From NCBI GenBank assembly GCA_965661265.1, contig CBFIDE010000003.1, positions 94,780 through 158,779 of the forward strand: a DNA stretch of 64,000 bases. The letters run 5' to 3'. Source of the stretch: CBFIDE01 sp965661265. GTDB taxonomy: Bacteria; Bacteroidota; Bacteroidia; Flavobacteriales; Schleiferiaceae. Position numbers and translations under genes: made by a program. Under the pieces are notes generated by a model, which saw only the letters and a program-made list of their open reading frames with translations, was not told the DNA's origin and searched no databases. The stretch's first letter is position 1. The number at the start of each line of letters is the position of its first letter. Positions 27,663 through 36,119 of the stretch are shown here, in pieces.

Positions 27663-29456
27663 ATGAAGAACATTAGAAATTTTTCCATTATTGCGCATAT
27701 TGACCACGGTAAAAGCACCTTGGCAGATAGGCTTTTAGAAGCTACGCAAACAGTAACTGATCGCGAGAAGCAAAATCAGTTGCTAGACAATATGGACCTA
27801 GAAAGAGAGAGAGGCATAACTATAAAGAGTCACGCCATTCAAATGAAGTATAAGTTGGATAATGAAGAATATATTCTAAATCTGATTGATACTCCCGGAC
27901 ATGTTGACTTTTCATATGAGGTGTCTAGAGCAATTGCTGCCTGTGAAGGCGCATTATTAATCGTGGACGCTGCTCAAGGTATCCAAGCACAAACTATTTC
28001 GAACCTATACTTGGCTTTAGAACATGATTTGGAAATTATTCCAGTTTTAAATAAAATTGATCTTCCTTCAGCCAATGTTGAAGAAGTTAAAGACCAGATC
28101 ATTGAATTAATCGGCTGTGAAGATTCAGATATTCTTTTGGCTAGTGCAAAAACGGGCATGGGAATAGAGTCTATCCTAGAAGCTGTTGTTCATAAAATAC
28201 CAGCTCCTATTGGAATTGAGGATGCACCTCTACAAGCATTAATCTTTGATTCAGTATTCAACCCATACAGAGGAATTGAAGCTTACTTTAAGGTGGTACA
28301 AGGTTCTATCAAGTCTGGTGAGAAAGTGAAATTCATGGCAACCGGAAAAAACTATTATGCCGATGAAATTGGAGCTTTAGGATTGCATCAAGAGCCAAGA
28401 AAAATTATTAAAACGGGAGACGTTGGCTATATTATTTCTGGAATTAAGGATGCAAGAGAAGTAAAAGTAGGAGATACTATTACGTCAATGGAGAATCCTT
28501 CTGATGTAAGAATTGATGGATTTGAAGACGTAAAGCCAATGGTTTTTGCTGGAATCTACCCAGTGGATACAGATGAATTTGAGGAATTAAGAGCTTCATT
28601 GGAGAAACTTCAACTAAATGATGCCTCTTTAACTTTTGAGCCAGAATCGTCTGCAGCTCTTGGATTTGGTTTTAGATGTGGTTTCTTAGGAATGCTACAT
28701 ATGGAGATTATTCAAGAAAGATTGGAGCGCGAATTCAATATGTCTGTAATCACAACTGTGCCTAACGTTTCTTATCACGCCTTTATGAAAGGAGATGATA
28801 AAATGACGATTGTGAATAATCCATCTGAATTCCCCGACATTACTAAGTTGGAGAAAATGGAAGAGCCTTTTATAAGGGCTCAAATAATTACAAAATCGGA
28901 TTATGTTGGTTCCGTAATGAACTTATGTATTGAGAAAAGGGGAACTCTTCAAAATCAAGTTTACCTTACTTCTGATAGAGTTGAATTGGCTTTCCACATG
29001 CCCTTGGCTGAAATAGTTTTTGACTTTTATGATAAGCTGAAATCTATTTCCAGAGGTTATGCTAGTTTTGATTATTATCCATTAGAATATCAGCAATCAG
29101 AGCTTGTTAAGGTGGATATTTTATTGAATGGTGATCCTGTAGATGCATTGTCTGCACTTGTTCATAGATCTAATTCGCATACAATCGGAAAGAAAATGTG
29201 TTCTAAATTAAAAGAACTCATCCCGAGGCAACAATTTATGATTGCTATTCAAGCAGCTATTGGAGCAAAGATTATTTCTAGAGAAACACTTTCTGCCTTA
29301 AGAAAAGATGTAACCGCCAAATGTTACGGTGGGGATATATCGCGAAAGCGTAAACTCCTAGAAAAACAAAAAGCAGGAAAGAAGAAAATGAGGCAAGTTG
29401 GAAATGTGGAAATTCCACAAGAAGCCTTCTTATCTGTTCTTAAGTTAGACGATTAA
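27663..29456 (+). CDS. lepA: Elongation factor 4 (LepA)
   Basis: Ribosome-bound GTPase that aids initiation and can back-translocate stalled ribosomes. 597 residues: IAHIDHGKSTLADRLL (P-loop, about 9-24), ERGITIKSHA (switch I), DTPGHVDF (G3), NKIDLP (G4), the EF-G-like domains and the LepA-specific C-terminal domain (SRKRKLLEKQKAGKKKMRQVG). Normal length. The 3' end overlaps trpS by 4 bases on the opposite strand. Confidence 0.98.
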   Translation: MKNIRNFSIIAHIDHGKSTLADRLLEATQTVTDREKQNQLLDNMDLERERGITIKSHAIQMKYKLDNEEYILNLIDTPGHVDFSYEVSRAIAACEGALLIVDAAQGIQAQTISNLYLALEHDLEIIPVLNKIDLPSANVEEVKDQIIELIGCEDSDILLASAKTGMGIESILEAVVHKIPAPIGIEDAPLQALIFDSVFNPYRGIEAYFKVVQGSIKSGEKVKFMATGKNYYADEIGALGLHQEPRKIIKTGDVGYIISGIKDAREVKVGDTITSMENPSDVRIDGFEDVKPMVFAGIYPVDTDEFEELRASLEKLQLNDASLTFEPESSAALGFGFRCGFLGMLHMEIIQERLEREFNMSVITTVPNVSYHAFMKGDDKMTIVNNPSEFPDITKLEKMEEPFIRAQIITKSDYVGSVMNLCIEKRGTLQNQVYLTSDRVELAFHMPLAEIVFDFYDKLKSISRGYASFDYYPLEYQQSELVKVDILLNGDPVDALSALVHRSNSHTIGKKMCSKLKELIPRQQFMIAIQAAIGAKIISRETLSALRKDVTAKCYGGDISRKRKLLEKQKAGKKKMRQVGNVEIPQEAFLSVLKLDD

Positions 29457-30424
29457 AAGCCTAAATTTTTCTTTACTCTGACTAAAACAGAATGAGCAAC
29501 TTTTTTTGCTTTTTTAGCACCTTTTTCTAATTCAAGCTCTATTAACTTTGGATTATCCATCAGCTGTTGAAAGCGTTCTCTTTGGCTTGAATACTTTAGG
29601 GTAATAAGCTCAAGAAGTTCTTTTTTGGCATGGCCGTAGCCATAATTCCCGCCTTGGTAATTCTTTCGCATTTGCGCAATCTGATCGTCATCAGCTAATA
29701 AAGAATAGATAGCAAAAACATTGCAAGTATCTGGATTCTTTGGCTCTTCCAAAGGAATACTGTCTGTTTCAATACCCATTACCTGCTTTTTTAATTGCTT
29801 AGAATCCGAGAGAATATCTATAGTATTGGCATAAGACTTACTCATTTTTCTGCCATCAGTGCCCGGCACAAGTTCAACTTCTTTAGTAGATAAAGTTTGA
29901 GGAAGTTTTAATACTTCAGATTTATAATGGTGATTAAGACTGCCAGCAATATCTCTTGTAATCTCCAAATGCTGCTGTTGATCTTTACCAACCGGAACAA
30001 AGTCTGCGTCATATAAAAGAATGTCTGCCGCCATAAGCACAGGATAATCAAAAAGCCCTGCATTTACATCAGATAGATTGTCACTTTTATCCTTAAAAGA
30101 ATGGGCATTAGAAAGCATTGGGTAGGGCGTAAAGCAGTTTAAATACCAAGTGAGTTCAGTAACCTCTGGAATATCACTTTGTCTGTAGAAAGTGTTTTTA
30201 TCGGTATCAAACCCAAATGCAATCCAAGCAGCGGCCACAGCTAAAGTGTTCTCTTTGCGCAACTTAGCGTCCTTAATGGTAGTTAAAGAGTGTAAGTCTG
30301 CAATAAAAAAGAAGGATTCATTTTTATCTTGTTTACTTAATTCTATAGCAGGAAGCATAGCTCCAAGTATATTTCCTAAATGTGGTTTGCCCGTACTTTG
30401 GACTCCAGTAAGAATTCTTGCCAT
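29453..30424 (-). CDS. trpS: Tryptophanyl-tRNA synthetase
   Basis: Class Ic synthetase for tRNA-Trp. 323 residues with STGKPHLGN (HIGH-type motif, about 10-18), DLHSLTT, GKDQQQHLEITRDIA (about 142-156) and GRKMSKSYANTI (KMSKS, about 191-202). Full length, single gene. Minus-strand TAATTTTG at 30444-30451 is a likely promoter. Converges on lepA with a 4-base overlap and no terminator between them. Confidence 0.97.
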   Translation of the reverse strand: MARILTGVQSTGKPHLGNILGAMLPAIELSKQDKNESFFFIADLHSLTTIKDAKLRKENTLAVAAAWIAFGFDTDKNTFYRQSDIPEVTELTWYLNCFTPYPMLSNAHSFKDKSDNLSDVNAGLFDYPVLMAADILLYDADFVPVGKDQQQHLEITRDIAGSLNHHYKSEVLKLPQTLSTKEVELVPGTDGRKMSKSYANTIDILSDSKQLKKQVMGIETDSIPLEEPKNPDTCNVFAIYSLLADDDQIAQMRKNYQGGNYGYGHAKKELLELITLKYSSQRERFQQLMDNPKLIELELEKGAKKAKKVAHSVLVRVKKNLGF

Positions 30425-30443
30425 GAGTTTTTAATTATTATGC

Positions 30444-30451
30444 CAAAATTA
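30444..30451 (-). promoter_or_regulatory. TAnnTTTG promoter element of trpS
   Basis: The minus strand reads TAATTTTG, 19 bases before the trpS ATG. Confidence 0.55.
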
Positions 30452-30485
30452 AGAAGCTGAATGAAACAAAGCCTATTCAAAAGTT

Positions 30486-30493
30486 TATTTTTG
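30486..30493 (+). promoter_or_regulatory. TAnnTTTG promoter element of plsC-gatC
   Basis: TATTTTTG ends 4 bases before the plsC ATG, again implying a leaderless message. Confidence 0.6.
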
Positions 30494-30497
30494 TAGC

Positions 30498-31238
30498 ATG
30501 AAATTAATTAGTGGCTTTTTATCCATGATTTGGCGAGTTTGGTTTTATGCCATAATTCTATTGAGCATCCTTGTTCTTTTGCCACTTTTATACTTTACAT
30601 CCTTGAGCGCAAAGGGCTATAAATATTTTTTTACGCTTGCCCGATTTTGGGCTAAGCTAGTACTCTTGCTTTCTGGCTTTTGGTTAAAAGTGGAGAGCAC
30701 AGTTAAGCTAGACAAGGATCAAGTTTACATAATCTGTCCTAATCATACGAGTATGTTGGATATCATGGTTATCTATTCTATAATCCCAGCTAACTTTGTT
30801 TTTATTGGTAAAAAAGAGCTGGCCAAGCTTCCTCTCTTTGGATACTTCTATAAAAAGACAAATATCTTGGTTGATAGATCTAGCTTAAGCAGTAGAAAAC
30901 AGGTTTATAAGGATTCGGCAGTAGCCATAGATAATGGTTTAGGAATATGTATTTTTCCTGAAGGAGGAATTCCAGATGATGAATCCGTTCTTTTGGATAG
31001 CTTTAAGGCCGGTGCCTTTAGATTATCAGTTCAGAAGAATATTCCAATTTTGCCAATTACAATGCCTGATAATAAGAGGCATATGCCTTATGATTGGTTT
31101 AGAGGATACCCAGGCTTACTAAGAGTAAGTATTTTGGATTTACTTATTCCAAAAGAAAATTCTACTGAAGAGCAAGAAAGATTAGAAAGTCAATGTCATT
31201 CTGTACTTTTGAAATCCCTAACAGAACAAATTAGCTAA
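30498..31238 (+). CDS. plsC: 1-acyl-sn-glycerol-3-phosphate acyltransferase
   Basis: Adds the second acyl chain to lysophosphatidic acid to give phosphatidic acid at the inner membrane. 246 residues: two hydrophobic N-terminal segments (about 5-35 and 48-62), the HX4D motif NHTSMLD (about 80-86) and FPEGG (about 154-158) for phosphate binding. One base separates its stop from gatC. PlsX in this window makes the acyl donor for the preceding step. Confidence 0.92.
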   Translation: MKLISGFLSMIWRVWFYAIILLSILVLLPLLYFTSLSAKGYKYFFTLARFWAKLVLLLSGFWLKVESTVKLDKDQVYIICPNHTSMLDIMVIYSIIPANFVFIGKKELAKLPLFGYFYKKTNILVDRSSLSSRKQVYKDSAVAIDNGLGICIFPEGGIPDDESVLLDSFKAGAFRLSVQKNIPILPITMPDNKRHMPYDWFRGYPGLLRVSILDLLIPKENSTEEQERLESQCHSVLLKSLTEQIS

Positions 31239-31239
31239 G

Positions 31240-31530
31240 ATGAAATTAGATAAAGAAACGGTTGAAAAGCTAGCACACCTCTCAAGACTTGAGTTTAGCG
31301 AAGTCGAAAAGACTGAGATGATGAAGGATATGGACAATATCCTAGGTTTTGTTGCTAAGATTGAAGAGTTAGATCTTGAAGGCCAAGAGCCTTTGGTTTA
31401 TTTAACTCAAGAAGAATCGATGCTTAGAGAAGATAAAGCAGTTCAAATTATTACAAAAGACCAAGCTTTAAAGAATGCTCCAGATAAGGATACAGATTAC
31501 TTCAGAGTTCCTAAGATAGTTACAAGATAG
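31240..31530 (+). CDS. gatC: Aspartyl/glutamyl-tRNA amidotransferase subunit C
   Basis: Small helper subunit of GatCAB, which amidates Glu-tRNA-Gln (or Asp-tRNA-Asn). 96 residues with the family start VEKLAHLSRLEFSEVEK and LREDKAVQ toward the end, finishing YFRVPKIV. gatA and gatB are not in this window. Because asnS is present, the complex is expected to act on tRNA-Gln here (inference). Confidence 0.94.
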   Translation: MKLDKETVEKLAHLSRLEFSEVEKTEMMKDMDNILGFVAKIEELDLEGQEPLVYLTQEESMLREDKAVQIITKDQALKNAPDKDTDYFRVPKIVTR

Positions 31531-31548
31531 ATTATACTATTGAACAAT

Positions 31549-31579
31549 AAAAAGGCCCTGAAATTCAGGGCCTTTTTTT
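31549..31579. terminator. Bidirectional terminator between gatC and gdhA
   Basis: AAAGGCCCTGAA pairs with TTCAGGGCCTTT around a single-base loop, flanked by A- and T-runs, in the gap between convergent genes. Confidence 0.9.
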
Positions 31580-31597
31580 ATGAATTAAAGTGAGTTG

Positions 31598-32950
31598 TTA
31601 AACCACACCTTGATCAATCATAGAGTCAGCAACCTTAACAAAACCAGCAATATTTGCTCCTTTTACATAATTTACATAACCACTAGAATCTGTACCATAT
31701 TCAACACATGCTGCATGGATAGCTTCCATGATGCCGTGTAATTTTTGATCTACTTCTTCTCTAGTCCAAGAAAGTCTTAGGCTATTCTGAGACATTTCTA
31801 AACCAGAGGTTGCAACACCACCAGCATTAGATGCCTTTCCTGGTGCAAAAAGAACTTTAGAAGAGTGGAATGCTTCAATAGCTTCTGGCGTACAAGGCAT
31901 ATTTGCTCCTTCAGCAACACACATACATCCGTTAGCTAATAATGCTTTAGCTGCTGCACCATCCAACTCATTTTGAGTTGCGCAAGGAAGAGCAATATCT
32001 GCTTTGATAGTCCAAGGAGTTTGACCCGCATGGAATTCAGCACCATATTTATCTGCATATTCTTTAATTCTACCTCTCCTTACATTCTTAAGATCCATTA
32101 AGAAAGCAAGCTTCTCAGCATTGATACCATCTTTATCGTATACAAAACCAGAAGAGTCACTAGCAGTTACAACCGTAGCGCCTAATTCCGTAGCTTTTTC
32201 AATTGCATATTGCGCAACATTACCAGAACCAGAAATAACAACTGTCTTTCCTTTAAAGCTTTCACCTTTTGTCGCTAGCATATTTTGGGCAAAATAAACA
32301 GTACCGTAACCAGTAGCTTCAGGTCTTATTAATGATCCACCCCAGTTTCTACCTTTTCCGGTAAGAACTCCAGTAAATTCATTTCTTAATCTCTTATATT
32401 GACCAAACATATAACCAATCTCACGACCACCTACACCTATATCTCCCGCAGGAACATCAGTGTCAGGGCCTATATGACGAGAAAGTTCCGTCATAAATGA
32501 TTGACAGAATTTCATCACTTCATTATCAGACTTCCCTTTAGGATCAAAATCTGAACCTCCTTTTCCGCCACCCATAGGCAATGTAGTCAAAGAGTTTTTG
32601 AAGATTTGCTCAAACCCTAAGAACTTAAGGATTGAAAGATTCACACTAGGGTGAAACCTTAATCCACCTTTATAAGGTCCAATTGCAGAGTTGAATTCAA
32701 CTCTATAGGCACGGTTGATTTGAATTTCACCATTGTCATCAATCCATGGCACGCGGAACATAATGGTGCGTTCTGGTTCAATAATTCTTTCAAGAATTTT
32801 GGCGTTAATATACTTTGGGTGATCCTGAATAAAAGGGATTACCGTTTCAGCAACCTCTTCAACTGCCTGAAGAAATTCTTTCTCATGGGAGTGCTTAGAC
32901 TTTACACCTTCCATGAAAGCACTAATCTGCTGTTCAATATTTTGTGACAT
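31598..32950 (-). CDS. gdhA: Glutamate dehydrogenase, NADP-type hexameric
   Basis: Interconverts glutamate with 2-oxoglutarate and ammonia. 450 residues, the small (about 50 kDa) hexameric class. Motifs: YKGGLRFHPSVN (substrate Lys, about 93-104), LPMGGGKGGSDFDPKGKS (catalytic Lys, about 123-140), GDIGVGGREIGYMFG, and the dinucleotide-binding GSGNVAQYA (about 240-248). NADP preference is inferred from similarity to biosynthetic enzymes. Monocistronic, with minus-strand TACATTTG at 32976-32983 as probable promoter. Confidence 0.95.
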   Translation of the reverse strand: MSQNIEQQISAFMEGVKSKHSHEKEFLQAVEEVAETVIPFIQDHPKYINAKILERIIEPERTIMFRVPWIDDNGEIQINRAYRVEFNSAIGPYKGGLRFHPSVNLSILKFLGFEQIFKNSLTTLPMGGGKGGSDFDPKGKSDNEVMKFCQSFMTELSRHIGPDTDVPAGDIGVGGREIGYMFGQYKRLRNEFTGVLTGKGRNWGGSLIRPEATGYGTVYFAQNMLATKGESFKGKTVVISGSGNVAQYAIEKATELGATVVTASDSSGFVYDKDGINAEKLAFLMDLKNVRRGRIKEYADKYGAEFHAGQTPWTIKADIALPCATQNELDGAAAKALLANGCMCVAEGANMPCTPEAIEAFHSSKVLFAPGKASNAGGVATSGLEMSQNSLRLSWTREEVDQKLHGIMEAIHAACVEYGTDSSGYVNYVKGANIAGFVKVADSMIDQGVV

Positions 32951-32975
32951 ATTTTCGCAATAAAGTATTGTTACA

Positions 32976-32983
32976 CAAATGTA
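32976..32983 (-). promoter_or_regulatory. TAnnTTTG promoter element of gdhA
   Basis: The minus strand reads TACATTTG, 25 bases upstream of the gdhA ATG. Confidence 0.55.
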
Positions 32984-33121
32984 TATTATTTCTCAAATTA
33001 ATAACTAGAAACTTTAATAACTAGAATCAATTTCACACTTGATATTCAGTCGGCTAGCTAATAAAGAGTATGTCGTTCTTTAGAATGCTTTAAAATTTCC
33101 TTAAAAACACCTTTAAAGCTT

Positions 33122-33129
33122 TATTTTTG
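33122..33129 (+). promoter_or_regulatory. TAnnTTTG promoter element of purD
   Basis: TATTTTTG lies 14 bases before the purD ATG. Confidence 0.6.
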
Positions 33130-33143
33130 CAAAAACTTTTTTC

Positions 33144-34415
33144 ATGAATATCTTAATACTTGGCTCTGGAGGACGTGAGCACGCTCTAGCGTGGAAAATC
33201 GCGCAAAGCGAAAAAACATCACAGCTTTTTGTAGCTCCTGGTAATGGTGGAACTGACCAGATTGCAACTAATGTAGCAGACCTTAGTGTTACAGATTTTG
33301 AAGGTATCGCTTCATTTTGTATTTCAAACTCCATTGAAATGCTTGTAGTTGGCCCAGAAGACCCATTAGTTTTAGGGATTGTAGATTATTTCAATGCCCG
33401 TAAAGATTTATCTCATATCATGTGTATAGGCCCAAATAAAGAAGCGGCAACTTTGGAAGGATCAAAGGAATATTGCAAGGAGTTCATGAAAAAGTACAAC
33501 ATTCCAACTGCAGCATATCAAAGTTTTACAAAGGATACTATTGAAGACGCTTACATTTTTTTGGAAAGCCTAAATTCTCCTTATGTCCTTAAGGCAGACG
33601 GATTGGCTGCAGGAAAGGGAGTCTTGATTATTGAAGATTTAAATGAGGCTAAGGCAGAGCTCAATTCTATGCTCAACGGAAAGTTTGGAGCAGCAAGTTC
33701 TAAGGTAGTAATAGAGGAGTTTTTAGATGGAATAGAGTTTTCTGTTTTTGCTTTAACAGATGGGTCTGATTATGTGATTTTGCCTGTTGCTAAGGATTAT
33801 AAGAGAATAGGTGAAGGTGATACGGGATTAAATACTGGTGGTATGGGTGCGGTTAGTCCAGTGTCATTTGTCACAGCTGAACTGATGAAAAAAGTAGAGG
33901 AGCAAATAGTGAAGCCAACAATTAATGGTTTTAAAAGCTCCGAGATGGACTATAGAGGATTTGTCTTTTTTGGCTTAATAAAAGTTGGTTCAGAGCCAAA
34001 AGTAATAGAATATAATGTAAGATTGGGGGATCCAGAAACGGAGGTGGTGCTACCCAGAATTAATTCCGATCTAGTAAATTTATTGGCAAGCGCGGCAAAA
34101 AAAGATCTTAAGAATAAAACAATAGAAATCTCAGAAGAATCTGTTTGTACAGTGATGTGCGTTTCTCTAGGATATCCTGAGGCTTATGAGAAATTAAAGG
34201 AGATCAAGGGGTTAGATACCATAGATTCCAGCATTGTTTTTCATGCGGGCACAAAAAAGCAAGGCGCCACTATTGTGAGTAATGGAGGAAGAGTATTAGC
34301 AGTAAGCAGCTATGGAGTTGATAAAGACGATGCATTGAGAAAGTCGTATCAGTCAATTTCTCAATTGTCTTTTGAAGGATTGAACTTTAGAAAAGATATA
34401 GGCTTTGACCTATAA
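33144..34415 (+). CDS. purD: Phosphoribosylamine-glycine ligase
   Basis: ATP-grasp enzyme of purine synthesis that joins phosphoribosylamine and glycine. 423 residues beginning MNILILGSGGREHALAWK, with VGPEDPLVLGI, LKADGLAAGKGVLI (ATP-binding Lys, about 150-163), TGGMGAVSP and EYNVRLGDPETE (metal site). Complete. It ends 1 base from the convergent small membrane gene at 34417. Confidence 0.97.
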   Translation: MNILILGSGGREHALAWKIAQSEKTSQLFVAPGNGGTDQIATNVADLSVTDFEGIASFCISNSIEMLVVGPEDPLVLGIVDYFNARKDLSHIMCIGPNKEAATLEGSKEYCKEFMKKYNIPTAAYQSFTKDTIEDAYIFLESLNSPYVLKADGLAAGKGVLIIEDLNEAKAELNSMLNGKFGAASSKVVIEEFLDGIEFSVFALTDGSDYVILPVAKDYKRIGEGDTGLNTGGMGAVSPVSFVTAELMKKVEEQIVKPTINGFKSSEMDYRGFVFFGLIKVGSEPKVIEYNVRLGDPETEVVLPRINSDLVNLLASAAKKDLKNKTIEISEESVCTVMCVSLGYPEAYEKLKEIKGLDTIDSSIVFHAGTKKQGATIVSNGGRVLAVSSYGVDKDDALRKSYQSISQLSFEGLNFRKDIGFDL

Positions 34416-34416
34416 A

Positions 34417-34587
34417 TTACTTCTCTCCTGCCCTGGCATGCTTATTCATCTGGCCAACCCAGTACAAAAAGAATCCAAAACCAATTACTATGAATAATAG
34501 ATTAGGAATATTTCCTAAGATAGGAAGAATTTGAAATGTCCATTCAAAGAAGTCTCCCAAAGCGTAAACGATATCCTTAACTTGCAT
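34417..34587 (-). CDS. Small membrane protein, DUF6341-like
   Basis: 56 residues from the ATG at 34587 (MQVKDIVYALGDFFEW). One clear membrane helix (about 28-43: NLLFIVIGFGFFLYW) is followed by QMNKHARAGEK. A longer frame starts with TTG at 34605, but that codon sits inside the TAATTTTG promoter (34603-34610), so it is rejected. Small proteins of this shape lie next to DUF6427 membrane proteins and purD in flavobacteria and are sometimes mislabelled as uracil phosphoribosyltransferase; the family call is from context and the YW..Q ending. Function unknown. Confidence 0.7.
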   Translation of the reverse strand: MQVKDIVYALGDFFEWTFQILPILGNIPNLLFIVIGFGFFLYWVGQMNKHARAGEK

Positions 34588-34602
34588 TTTTCTAGTTTGG
34601 GT

Positions 34603-34610
34603 CAAAATTA
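34603..34610 (-). promoter_or_regulatory. TAnnTTTG promoter element of the small membrane gene
   Basis: The minus strand reads TAATTTTG, ending 15 bases before the ATG at 34587. It decides the start codon of that gene. Confidence 0.55.
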
Positions 34611-34623
34611 GGTAAAAAGACGA

Positions 34624-35568
34624 ATGCTAACAAAGCTTTTTAACAACATTAGTTTAGCCTCATTGGCTCATTCCTTTATTTTTCAAATTCTTTGGATAAT
34701 AATGGTGTTGAATATCGGTTTTGATCAAGAAGTTTTTTTGCTAAAATTTGTTGAAAATGAGGTGTTTGCATCAAAATATTTGTTCTACACTCTAAGCATA
34801 ATAATTTTACCTCTCTCTTCCTTTGTTCTAAATAGTGCCATAAATTCTTTTGGTGTCTGGCGGTCTAATTACTTTATCACAAGCATTCTGACTGTATTTT
34901 GGACTTTGTTTTTAAGCTTAGAGCCTACTTTTAATACTCTTTTGCTTATCGCGATATTCACTTGGTTTGCGGTCCTTCTGCTAAAAATCTATTCTACAGA
35001 AAACTGCTATTCTTTAGTTTTTGATTTAGCTTTCCTTATCGGTTGCGCGACTCTCATAAATAAGGAGAGCTTAATACTTATGCTAATCTTATATCTAGGG
35101 TTGACAGTTTTTAGGCGAATAGGAATTAGGTACTATATCATTCCGATTTTAGGATTAGGCGCTGCCTTAAGTGTCAGTTGGGGAATCAGTTATTTGATCA
35201 ATGATGTGCCCATTAGTATAGAATCACAATTTGAAGGGTTCTTTGTTTTTAAATTTTCAAGACTCAAGGATCTTAATGTCTTAAATTTGATCCCTTTTGG
35301 GATACTATTGGCTATTTCTGTTCCAGATTACCTTAAAATAAATAGAAAGGCTAAGGTTCTAAAAAAGACTTTTATGGCCTTTGTATTCCTGTCAGTAGTC
35401 ATCTCTCTTTTAAGTTTGTCTTTAGGAATGCTTACCGTAGGAATAATGATTTTCCTTTTGAACTTAGCGATTCTATTAAGTAATAAAATAAGCTATTCAA
35501 TGAAGTGGTATTTAAAAGATCTTTACTTCTTATTAGGTCTTTTAGCTAGCCTTTTATTAATCCTCTAG
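34624..35568 (+). CDS. Polytopic membrane protein, DUF6427-like
   Basis: 314 residues with about eight to ten membrane helices and only short loops (for example LYLGLTVFRRIGIRYYIIPILGLG). No catalytic motif is visible. The pattern of helices and the divergent small one-helix partner (34417-34587) match the DUF6427/DUF6341 pair that recurs beside purine genes in flavobacteria. It may be part of envelope biology, but no function is known to me. The 3' end overlaps the thioesterase gene on the other strand by 12 bases. Confidence 0.65.
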   Translation: MLTKLFNNISLASLAHSFIFQILWIIMVLNIGFDQEVFLLKFVENEVFASKYLFYTLSIIILPLSSFVLNSAINSFGVWRSNYFITSILTVFWTLFLSLEPTFNTLLLIAIFTWFAVLLLKIYSTENCYSLVFDLAFLIGCATLINKESLILMLILYLGLTVFRRIGIRYYIIPILGLGAALSVSWGISYLINDVPISIESQFEGFFVFKFSRLKDLNVLNLIPFGILLAISVPDYLKINRKAKVLKKTFMAFVFLSVVISLLSLSLGMLTVGIMIFLLNLAILLSNKISYSMKWYLKDLYFLLGLLASLLLIL

Positions 35569-36093
35569 CTTTTGCTCTTCAGGTAAGAATAGTGCTTTTA
35601 ATTCATGAGCATCTTTAGGGTCCATTTTTCCTGCAAGTATTAAAGATATTTGTCTTCTTCTTAAAGCACCTTCGTATCTAGATTTTTCTAAATCAGTTTC
35701 GGGTAAGACTGGTGGAACTTGAATTGGATTTCCTAATTGGTCTACCGCAGCAAAGGTGTAAATAGCCTCGTTGGCTTTTATTTTCTTTCCGGCTACAGAC
35801 TGATCTTCTATATAGACATCAACAAAAATTTCAATACTGGAGTTAAAGGCTCTTGAAACCTTAGCCTCTAAAGTAACTATACTTCCTTGTGGTATGGCTT
35901 TATTGAATGAGACGTTATTAACTGCGGCTGTCACAACAATTCTTTTGCAATGACGGTGAGCAGAAATAGCAGCAGCCCTATCCATCCAGCTTAATAGTTG
36001 GCCACCAAAAAGATTCTTAAGATTGTTGGTGTCGTTAGGAAGTACAATCTCTGTTAAAATGGTAAGAGATTCTTTGGAAGTCTTGGCTTGCAT
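35557..36093 (-). CDS. Acyl-CoA thioesterase, hotdog fold (YciA/BFIT-like)
   Basis: Hydrolyses acyl-CoA to free acid and CoA. 178 residues, one hotdog domain: LPNDTNNLKNLFGGQLLSWMD (about 17-37) holds the family's N-terminal loop, the GG turn and the catalytic-region Asp, followed by the hot-dog helix AAAISAHRH and beta strands VNNVSFNKAIPQGSIVTL. Substrate chain length cannot be told. Minus-strand TACTTTTG lies at 36112-36119. Confidence 0.88.
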   Translation of the reverse strand: MQAKTSKESLTILTEIVLPNDTNNLKNLFGGQLLSWMDRAAAISAHRHCKRIVVTAAVNNVSFNKAIPQGSIVTLEAKVSRAFNSSIEIFVDVYIEDQSVAGKKIKANEAIYTFAAVDQLGNPIQVPPVLPETDLEKSRYEGALRRRQISLILAGKMDPKDAHELKALFLPEEQKLED

Positions 36094-36111
36094 GTCTATT
36101 TATTTAGATTG

Positions 36112-36119
36112 CAAAAGTA
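36112..36119 (-). promoter_or_regulatory. TAnnTTTG promoter element of the thioesterase gene
   Basis: The minus strand reads TACTTTTG, 18 bases before the ATG. It directly abuts the stop codon of the upstream SPOR gene at 36120. Confidence 0.55.
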
